Below, piece after piece: positions 23,219-28,751 of a DNA stretch of 28,751 nucleotides. Numbering within the stretch: the first letter of the stretch is position 1; every line of letters begins with the position of its first letter. Below the pieces are notes generated by a model that was not told the DNA's origin, ran no database searches, and worked only from the letters and a program-made list of their open reading frames with translations. The DNA is taken from positions 1-28,751 of the forward strand of contig JAACTI010000248.1 of NCBI GenBank assembly GCA_009993495.1. Direction: 5' to 3'. A program made the translations under genes and the position numbers. This DNA is from Deltaproteobacteria bacterium (lineage in GTDB: Bacteria > Desulfobacterota > Desulfuromonadia > Desulfuromonadales > Geopsychrobacteraceae).

Positions 23219-23704
23219 ATGATCGAGATTTTCACCACTGGTGGCACCATCGACAAGATTTATTTTGATGCCAAGAGCGATTTCCAGGTTGGAGATTCGC
23301 CTCTGAACGATCTGCTGCAAGAGGCCAACCTGACCGTGACGTTCAAAATCAGCGAAATCCTGCGCAAAGACAGCCTTGAGATGACCAATGAAGATCGCGC
23401 ACATATCCGCGAGCGGGTTGCGGCTTCTGCGTCACAGCATATCGTCATCACCCACGGCACCGACACCATGGTCGAAACCGGCAAGGCGCTTGCGGGAATC
23501 CCGGCCAAGACCATCGTCCTCACCGGGGCGATGCAACCGGCGCGCTTTCGCGCGACCGACGCTTTGTTCAACGTCGCGGCGGCCATAACCGCCGCCCAGA
23601 CCCTCCCTCCCGGCGTCTATATCGCCATGAACGGCCAGATCTTCGACCCGCAAGCCACGCGCAAAAATGTGGCCAAGAACAGATTCGAACCGGAAATCTT
23701 TTAA
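23219..23704 (+). CDS. single-domain asparaginase-like protein
   Basis: 161 residues, covering only the N-terminal catalytic domain of class II-type asparaginases (about 330 residues). The active-site set is complete within it: Thr10 in TTGGTIDK, Thr81 and Asp82 in THGTDTMVET, and Lys97 in KTIVLTGAM, corresponding to Thr12, Thr89, Asp90 and Lys162 of E. coli AnsB. NGQIFDPQATRKN near the end is typical of this short family. It is a recognised compact form rather than a broken gene, since it closes with a natural C terminus; activity is unproven. The ATG at 23219 matches the family start; an upstream in-frame extension to 22967 runs through repeats and is rejected. Confidence 0.85.
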   Translation: MIEIFTTGGTIDKIYFDAKSDFQVGDSPLNDLLQEANLTVTFKISEILRKDSLEMTNEDRAHIRERVAASASQHIVITHGTDTMVETGKALAGIPAKTIVLTGAMQPARFRATDALFNVAAAITAAQTLPPGVYIAMNGQIFDPQATRKNVAKNRFEPEIF

Positions 23705-23775
23705 CCTGAAAGCTTAACTGTTCAGCCCTTTTTTGGGGCGCACTCCCGTGTTTTCTTACTCGAACCGTGAATGGG

Positions 23776-23834
23776 GGGGGGACGCTCTTAAATAACTCAA
23801 TAACTTAAAGTTAGATATTTAAGAGCGTCCCCCC
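23776..23834. repeat. REP-like palindrome with perfect 19-bp arms
   Basis: Left arm 23776-23794 (GGGGGGACGCTCTTAAATA) and right arm 23816-23834 are perfect inverted copies around 21 bases. The centre itself carries TAACT/AGTTA (23793-23797 and 23809-23813). The G-tract start and the GACGCTCTTAAATAACT core resemble the palindromes mobilised by REP-associated (IS200-like) transposases in Desulfuromonadales; no transposase gene is present here. It could also stop transcription between the asparaginase gene and yefM. Confidence 0.75.
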
Positions 23835-23877
23835 TCATAAACTGTGCTTCCAAAAGCCGTTTTCAGATTTAAACGTC

Positions 23878-23912
23878 TTGCCAATCCTCCGGAACCCCCC
23901 TATACTTGTACA
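23878..23912 (+). promoter_or_regulatory. promoter and TGTACA operator of the yefM-yoeB pair
   Basis: TTGCCA 23878-23883, 17-base spacer, TATACT 23901-23906. TGTACA (23907-23912), the known core of YefM operators in E. coli, directly follows the -10 element. A wider TTGT...ACAA symmetry (23906-23924) surrounds it. Repression by the YefM-YoeB complex at the start site is expected. Confidence 0.7.
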
Positions 23913-23956
23913 CGAAATAGGACAAATCTCACCAACCAGCGAAAGGAGAACGAATA

Positions 23957-24214
23957 ATGCGCGTCGTTAATTTTTCCGAGGCACGTAATCATTTCAAAAG
24001 TATTGTCGATCAGGTCGTCAACGACGCCGACTACACGGTTATTACCCGTCGCGACGCCTCAGATGCGGTCATGATGTCCCTTGACACCTTTAATAGCCTG
24101 ATGGAAACCGTTCATCTGCTGCGCTCCCCTGCAAACGCAACTCACCTTGCACGATCCATTGCCGAATACCGGCAAGGCAAAACAACCACCCAGGAGCGGA
24201 CTGATGACCAGTGA
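23957..24214 (+). CDS. yefM: YefM-family antitoxin (Phd/YefM)
   Basis: 85 residues. The N-terminal DNA-binding and dimer part is MRVVNFSEARNHFKSIVDQV, then TVITRRDASDAVMMSLDTFNSLMET, the standard Phd/YefM fold. The C-terminal tail (LARSIAEYRQGKTTTQE) is the flexible toxin-neutralising part. AAAGGAG stands eight bases before the ATG. It overlaps the toxin gene by 11 bases. It should represses its own promoter together with YoeB. Confidence 0.93.
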   Translation: MRVVNFSEARNHFKSIVDQVVNDADYTVITRRDASDAVMMSLDTFNSLMETVHLLRSPANATHLARSIAEYRQGKTTTQERTDDQ

Positions 24215-24479
24215 CGCGCCCACACGTTTAATCTGGACGCTGACTTCGTGGAAAGATTATCAATACTGGCAGAATCAGGATCGGAAAACCCTCAAACGTA
24301 TCAACCACTTAATCAAGGATTGCTTGCGCTCAGCCTATTCCGGGATCGGCAAACCTGAACCCCTTAAAGAAAACCTGGCCGGATTCTGGTCACGCCGCAT
24401 TGACGACTTCAACCGCCTGGTGTACTGCGTCGACAACAATGACCTGGTCATTATTTCCTGCCGCTACCATTACGACTGA
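24204..24479 (+). CDS. yoeB: YoeB-family mRNA interferase toxin
   Basis: 91 residues, RelE/YoeB fold. The toxin cuts mRNA in the ribosomal A site. All key positions of E. coli YoeB (Glu46, Arg65, His83, Tyr84) are found with a constant shift of six: Glu52 in KPEPLKENL, Arg71 in DFNRLVY, His89 and Tyr90 in CRYHYD. GFWSRRI is intact, so the toxin is predicted active. The start at 24204 has GGAG seven bases upstream; the frame opens at 24147 but that part is inside yefM. Confidence 0.94.
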   Translation: MTSDAPTRLIWTLTSWKDYQYWQNQDRKTLKRINHLIKDCLRSAYSGIGKPEPLKENLAGFWSRRIDDFNRLVYCVDNNDLVIISCRYHYD

Positions 24480-24501
24480 GAACGCCCCCATCAAAGGCCA
24501 C

Positions 24502-25269
24502 CTATAATATCTGGCTCAGGAACAGTTTGGTGCGTTCACTGCGTGGATTATCGAAAAACTCGTGGGGAGAGTTCTGCTCAACGATCTGCCCTTCATCCAT
24601 AAACATCACCCGATCAGCGACACTCTTGGCAAAACCCATTTCGTGGGTCACCACCAGCATGGTCATGCCTTCTTCGGCAAGATCGATCATCACATCCAGC
24701 ACTTCCTTGATCATTTCAGGATCGAGGGCGCTGGTCGGTTCATCAAAAAGCATCACATTGGGACTCATGCACAGACTGCGCGCAATGGCGACGCGCTGCT
24801 GCTGCCCTCCCGAAAGCTGGCCGGGGAATTTCTTGGCCTGTTCCGCGATTTTGACCTTTTCCAGGTATTTCATCGCAATGTCTTCAGCCTCTTTCTTCGG
24901 CGTTTTTCTGACCCAGATCGGGCCGAGGGTCAGGTTGTCAAGAATGGACAGATGGGGAAAAAGATTAAAATGCTGAAAAACCATGCCGACTTCGGCGCGC
25001 ACCTTTTCGATGTTTTTAATATCCTTGGTCAGCTCAATGCCATCAACCATGATCTGCCCTTGCTGATGTTCTTCCAGGCGATTGATGCACCGGATCAACG
25101 TTGATTTTCCCGAACCCGACGGGCCGCAGATGACAATGCGTTCGCGCGCTTGAACCTGCAGATGGATATCTTTGAGCACATGAAAGTCACCATACCACTT
25201 GTGCATGCCAATCACTTCAATAATTGGTTTGGTGTCAGACTGCGGTGCGATAGGCGTATTATCCGTCAT
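24502..25269 (-). CDS. aapP: general L-amino-acid ABC transporter ATPase
   Basis: 255 residues, GlnQ/HisP type. Walker A CGPSGSGKST, signature LSGGQQQR, Walker B VMLFDEP, D-loop SALD and switch VTHEMGFA are all standard. EVIGMHKWYGDFHVLKDI is the usual start of polar amino-acid ATPases. ATG at 25269 with AGGGG upstream is preferred over the longer frame to 25344, which overlaps aapM. Last gene of the aapJQMP unit; 22 bases separate its stop from the convergent yoeB stop, with no clear terminator between. Confidence 0.92.
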   Translation of the reverse strand: MTDNTPIAPQSDTKPIIEVIGMHKWYGDFHVLKDIHLQVQARERIVICGPSGSGKSTLIRCINRLEEHQQGQIMVDGIELTKDIKNIEKVRAEVGMVFQHFNLFPHLSILDNLTLGPIWVRKTPKKEAEDIAMKYLEKVKIAEQAKKFPGQLSGGQQQRVAIARSLCMSPNVMLFDEPTSALDPEMIKEVLDVMIDLAEEGMTMLVVTHEMGFAKSVADRVMFMDEGQIVEQNSPHEFFDNPRSERTKLFLSQIL

Positions 25270-25280
25270 AAAAACCCCTG

Positions 25281-26375
25281 TCAGTGCCCGGTATGCAAGG
25301 CCTTTTCCAGCTTGCGGCTGTAACTGGACATGGCATAGCAACAAATGAAGTAAAGAACCGCCAGAAAGAGATAGGCCTCACTGGAAAAACCCATCCACTC
25401 GGGATTAGACAATGTCACCTTGGTGGTTTTGAGGACATCGTAGAGTGCAATTATCACCACCAGCGAGGTATCTTTGAACGCCGAGATGAGAATTCCGACA
25501 CTGGGCGGAATGACAATCTTCAAGGCCTGGGGCAGCACAATCAAGCGCATGGTTCTGGCGTAACTCAGCCCCAGGGATTCAGCCGCTTCGTACTGCCCCC
25601 TGGGAATCGCCTGCAATCCGCCCCGTACCACCTCGGCAATATAAGCGGCGGTAAACAGAATAATCGCCGCCTGGGCTCGCAACACCTTGTCAATGGTGAT
25701 GCCTTCAGGCAGGAAAAGAGGGAACATGACCGAAGACATGAAAAGCAGACTGATCAAGGGCACGCCCCGGATCAGCTCGATATACACCACACACAGCGAC
25801 TTGATGCCAACCAGTTTGGAGCGCCGTCCCAGGGCCAGCAGCACCCCAAGCGGGTAAGCACCCACCATGCCGAAAAGGGCCAGCATCAGGGTCAGGGGGA
25901 AACCGCTCCACTGGGAGGTTTCCACCACCGGCATCCCGAAAACACCCCCATACATCAGGGTGCCCATCACAATCAGGCCCAGCAACCAGTAGGCAGCCAG
26001 GGATTTTCGCCAGTGTTTGTTGCTCCAAGAATAGAAAACCAGGGCAAACAGCAACAGCATGGCCATCAGCGGCCGCCATTGTTGGCCGTCGGGGAAAAAG
26101 CCGAAAAAGATAAAACTGACATTCGCCGGAATAATCGACCAGCAGGCACCCTGAATATCCCGACAGGCTTCGGCGCTGCTGAACCAGCGACTGTCGATGA
26201 AGATCCAACGCACCATCGGCGGCACAGAAACCCAAAAGCCATAAAGCGTCAGCAGGGTCAAGAGCGAGCTCAACCAGCTATTGAAAAGATTTTCACGCAA
26301 CCAACCAATAACGCCAATGTTGCGCCGCGGCGGCTTCATATCCTTGATGATGACATGGGGTGTCTGAGCACTCAT
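25281..26375 (-). CDS. aapM: general L-amino-acid ABC transporter permease AapM
   Basis: 364 residues. HisM/GlnP-type permease with the long N-terminal extension typical of AapM. An early membrane helix is followed by a periplasmic part with cysteines (EACRDIQGACWSIIPANVSF), several more helices and then the conserved block EVVRGGLQAIPRGQYEAAES, LGLSYARTMRLIVLPQALK, the EAA-type contact for the ATPase. The ATG at 26375 is used; the GTG one codon earlier is possible. It starts four bases after the aapQ stop. Confidence 0.9.
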   Translation of the reverse strand: MSAQTPHVIIKDMKPPRRNIGVIGWLRENLFNSWLSSLLTLLTLYGFWVSVPPMVRWIFIDSRWFSSAEACRDIQGACWSIIPANVSFIFFGFFPDGQQWRPLMAMLLLFALVFYSWSNKHWRKSLAAYWLLGLIVMGTLMYGGVFGMPVVETSQWSGFPLTLMLALFGMVGAYPLGVLLALGRRSKLVGIKSLCVVYIELIRGVPLISLLFMSSVMFPLFLPEGITIDKVLRAQAAIILFTAAYIAEVVRGGLQAIPRGQYEAAESLGLSYARTMRLIVLPQALKIVIPPSVGILISAFKDTSLVVIIALYDVLKTTKVTLSNPEWMGFSSEAYLFLAVLYFICCYAMSSYSRKLEKALHTGH

Positions 26376-26379
26376 CACC

Positions 26380-27573
26380 TCACCTCTCCACCAGCGCCAT
26401 CTTTTTGTTGTACCAGTTCATGAAGAACGAAGTCGACAAACTGAAAAAGAGATAGACCAGCATAATCAGGGCCACCCCTTCGATGGCCTGACCGGTCTGA
26501 TTGATGGTGGTATTGGCCACCGAAACAAAATCACTGTAGCCGATAGCAATCGCCAGAGAGCTGTTTTTTGTCAGGTTAAGCATCTGGCTGGTCAATGGCG
26601 GAATAATCACCCGCAGGGCCTGGGGCAGAATGACCAGGCGCAAAACCGGGCCGGGACGTAATCCGATGGACATGGCGGCTTCGACCTGGCCGCGTGACAC
26701 CGACTGGATGCCGGCACGAACAATCTCGGCGACAAAGGCCGAGGTGTATAGCACCAGCCCCAACAAAAGCGCGCTGAACTCAGGGCTGACCGTCACCCCG
26801 CCACTGAAATTAAAGCCCTTGAGAACCGGCACATCCAGGGCCATCGGCGCCCCCGCAAAGAGCCAGACCAGCAGCGGCAAAAGCAGGGTCAGAGCCATGC
26901 CCGAGCGGTGAACCGGCAATATTTTACCGGTTTGTTCCTGAACCCGGCGCCCCCAGCGAACCAGCCCCCACCAGCAAGCGATGGCGGCCAGGGCGGCCCA
27001 AAACATCCAGGCATGGGCCAAGTGCTCGGCCGGTACCGCGAAAATCAGCCCCCGGTTGCATAAAAAGACCCCCGGCACAGGATTCAGGGCCTGGCGCGGT
27101 GACGGGAAGGCCTCATAAAAGAGGGCATACCAGAAGAAAAGTTGCAGTAAAACCGGGATATTCTGCATGATCTCAATATAAATACCGGAGATCTTGGCGA
27201 CCAGCCAGTTGCGTGACAGACGTGAAATACCCACAATCGTACCCAAAATCAGGGTAATAAGGATACCGACAAAGGACACCTTGATGGTATTGAGGGCCCC
27301 TACCAGCAGTGCCCGGCCATAGCTATCGGCCGCCGAATAAGCAATCGGCGATTCGCCGATCTCGAAACCAGCTTCGTTGCCTAAAAAGCCGAAGCCAGTG
27401 GCAATGGACTGACGCTCCAGATTGGTCTGGGTGTTGGTAAACAAAATGTAACCAACGCTCAAAGCAACGAACAACACCACCGACTGAAAAATCAAGCCAC
27501 GCTTGTCGGGGTCACGCCAGAAAGGAACCTCGGGGGCCGCATCAACGGCTCTATTGGAAGAATTCCGGATCAA
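26380..27573 (-). CDS. aapQ: general L-amino-acid ABC transporter permease AapQ
   Basis: 397 residues from a TTG at 27573 with AGAGAG about six bases upstream. The frame is open to 27645, but that would begin inside the terminator between aapJ and aapQ. The N-terminal half has a membrane helix, then ERQSIATGFGFLGNEAGFEIGE and ALLVGALNTIKVSFVGI, characteristic of AapQ/YhdX proteins. The C-terminal half holds EIVRAGIQSVSRGQVEAAMS, then IGLRPGPVLRLVILPQALR (EAA loop) and NLTKNSSLAIAIGY. It pairs with AapM in the inner membrane. Confidence 0.9.
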   Translation of the reverse strand: MIRNSSNRAVDAAPEVPFWRDPDKRGLIFQSVVLFVALSVGYILFTNTQTNLERQSIATGFGFLGNEAGFEIGESPIAYSAADSYGRALLVGALNTIKVSFVGILITLILGTIVGISRLSRNWLVAKISGIYIEIMQNIPVLLQLFFWYALFYEAFPSPRQALNPVPGVFLCNRGLIFAVPAEHLAHAWMFWAALAAIACWWGLVRWGRRVQEQTGKILPVHRSGMALTLLLPLLVWLFAGAPMALDVPVLKGFNFSGGVTVSPEFSALLLGLVLYTSAFVAEIVRAGIQSVSRGQVEAAMSIGLRPGPVLRLVILPQALRVIIPPLTSQMLNLTKNSSLAIAIGYSDFVSVANTTINQTGQAIEGVALIMLVYLFFSLSTSFFMNWYNKKMALVER

Positions 27574-27606
27574 GAGAACTCTCTGCAAAAAAAATAAAAT
27601 TAAAGC

Positions 27607-27639
27607 CAAAAAAGGGGAGCGCCCAAAAGAACGCTCCCA
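27607..27639 (-). terminator. terminator between aapJ and aapQ
   Basis: On the minus strand GGGAGCG (27638-27632) pairs with CGCTCCC (27621-27615) around a 10-base loop, followed by a C and six T. It begins 18 bases after the aapJ stop. Partial termination would give more binding protein than permease. Confidence 0.85.
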
Positions 27640-27655
27640 CATCATGCACGCCGTT

Positions 27656-28675
27656 TTACTTGAAAGGTGGCGAATACATCAAGCCACCATTCGTCCAGAG
27701 CGCATTCAGACCACGCTCAAGGGCCAACTTGGTGCCAACGCCAACATTACGTTCAAAGACCTCGCCGTAGTTGCCAACCTGCTTGATGATGTTGTAGGCC
27801 CATTTTTCGTCAAGACCCAGAGCTTTGCCATTTCCGGCGGTGACACCCAGAAAGCGCTGGATGACCGGATCCGTGCTCTTGAGCATCTCATCAACATTCT
27901 GCGAACTGATACCCAGCTCTTCGGCGTTGATCATTGCCAGCACCGAAAAATCGACGATATCCATAAACTGGTCATCACCATGGCGCACCGCCGGGGCCAG
28001 CGGCTCCTTGGAAATAATTTCCGGCAGAATAGTGTAATCTTTCGGGTTTGGCGCAACCGCCCGAGTTCCCGCCAACTGGGAAGCATCAGAGGTCAGCACG
28101 TCGCAACGCCCGGCGAAAAAGGTCTTGGCCAGCTCGGTAGTCGACTCGATAACAACCGGCTTCCATTTCAGATTATTGCTGCGAAAGTAATCGGCGGCGT
28201 TCTGCTCAGTGGTAGTTCCCGGCAACACACAAACGGTCGCGCCATCGAGCTCTTTGGCACTTTTGACACCCAATTTTTTCGCGATCATGAAGCCCTGACC
28301 ATCATAGTAATTCACCGTGACAAAATTGAGACCAAGCTGGGTCTCACGGCTCAGGGTGCGGGTTGCGTTGCGGGTCAGCAGGTCGATCTCACCCGACTGC
28401 AGAGCGGTAAAACGCTGCTGAGCAGTCAACGGGGTAAACTTGACTTTATCCGCATTGCCGAAGATCGCGGCAGCGACAGCGCGAGCCGTATCAACATCAA
28501 GCCCCTTCCACACGCCCTTGGAATCCGGCATGCCGAAACCGAAGACCCCGCCATTCACACCGACCTGGATAAAGCCTTTTTGCCGAACCGCATCCAGATC
28601 CTTACCGGCAAAAGCCGGGCTGAACCCCAAGGCGAGAATGACCGCAACCAATCCCATTACTTTTGCAAATCCCAT
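27656..28675 (-). CDS. aapJ: general L-amino-acid-binding periplasmic protein
   Basis: 339 residues. Signal peptide MGFAKVMGLVAVILALGFSP with cleavage after AFA (residue 23). The mature protein begins GKDLDAVRQKGFIQVGVNGG and continues with MPDSKGVWKGLDVDTARAVAAAIFG, the family-3 binding-protein fold. NATRTLSRETQLGLNFV and VCVLPGTTTEQNAADYF are conserved in AapJ/BztA/YhdW proteins. It should bind many L-amino acids in the periplasm. ATG at 28675 has GGAG seven bases upstream. First gene of the aapJQMP unit. Confidence 0.93.
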   Translation of the reverse strand: MGFAKVMGLVAVILALGFSPAFAGKDLDAVRQKGFIQVGVNGGVFGFGMPDSKGVWKGLDVDTARAVAAAIFGNADKVKFTPLTAQQRFTALQSGEIDLLTRNATRTLSRETQLGLNFVTVNYYDGQGFMIAKKLGVKSAKELDGATVCVLPGTTTEQNAADYFRSNNLKWKPVVIESTTELAKTFFAGRCDVLTSDASQLAGTRAVAPNPKDYTILPEIISKEPLAPAVRHGDDQFMDIVDFSVLAMINAEELGISSQNVDEMLKSTDPVIQRFLGVTAGNGKALGLDEKWAYNIIKQVGNYGEVFERNVGVGTKLALERGLNALWTNGGLMYSPPFK

Positions 28676-28751
28676 TGCTCTTCTCCTTCGCTGTCAATAA
28701 AGATGGGGAAGCCCCACCAGCGCCAAAGCTGTCGACAAAAAACCAAACAGC
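28676..28751 (-). other. partial leader of aapJ at the right edge
   Basis: A short hairpin TGGGG AAG CCCCA (28704-28716) lies about 30 bases before the aapJ start. The promoter is not clearly visible and may lie beyond the window. Confidence 0.25.

Noticed and set aside
25284..26423. Long plus-strand open frame of 379 codons opposite aapM
   Set aside because: The opposite strand encodes a clear AapM permease with an EAA loop; the antisense product is a low-complexity Q/H/N-rich string with no known motif.

Overview
The window reads as an ordinary bacterial chromosome segment, most likely from a Desulfuromonadales-type Desulfobacterota (the Geobacter / Desulfuromonas / Pelobacter neighbourhood). 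This is inference: the chemoreceptor signalling tip, the SAM-riboswitch-controlled metX, the four-cysteine mini-protein and the GHGTDG-type ClC protein all resemble what I know from that group, but no taxonomic marker is present. Genes are tightly packed. No tRNA, rRNA, CRISPR or transposase gene was seen.

Layout. 1-1985 (minus): gluQ (tRNA-Asp queuosine glutamylation), a lipoprotein of unknown function, and the start of a gene cut by the left edge. 2024-5232 (plus): an Rrf2/IscR-type regulator with three Fe-S-type cysteines, then a large chemoreceptor with its own promoter and a folded 5' leader. 5403-6783: promoter, SAM-I riboswitch, intrinsic terminator and metX, so methionine synthesis is switched by SAM. 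6786-12498: mixed housekeeping genes: a Cys-rich mini-protein, a ClC channel with CBS domains, a QueG-like Fe-S protein, darP, an HD hydrolase, larB and a PaaI-type thioesterase. Between larB and the thioesterase lies a block of seven successive hairpins.

12665-22955 is a complete glycerol uptake and catabolism island. glpK is read leftwards; glpR-glpS-glpT-glpP-glpQ-(DUF2160)-glpV-glpD is read rightwards. The ABC transporter imports glycerol, GlpK phosphorylates it, GlpD oxidises glycerol-3-phosphate to DHAP with electrons passing to quinone, and GlpR (DeoR family) represses. A consensus glpK promoter is followed at its start site by an inverted-repeat operator. The two ATPases have complementary defects: GlpT keeps Walker A and the H-loop His but has lost LSGGQ, while GlpS keeps LSGGQ but has lost the H-loop His. 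This predicts a transporter with one working and one degenerate ATP site.

22956-24479 is a repeat-rich patch: a tandem octamer, a CATCCCCG-type inverted repeat, and a 19-bp-arm REP-like palindrome. It surrounds a one-domain asparaginase and a yefM-yoeB toxin-antitoxin pair with a TGTACA operator. 24502-28675 (minus) encodes a general L-amino-acid ABC transporter, aapJ-aapQ-aapM-aapP, with a terminator between the binding-protein gene and the permease genes.
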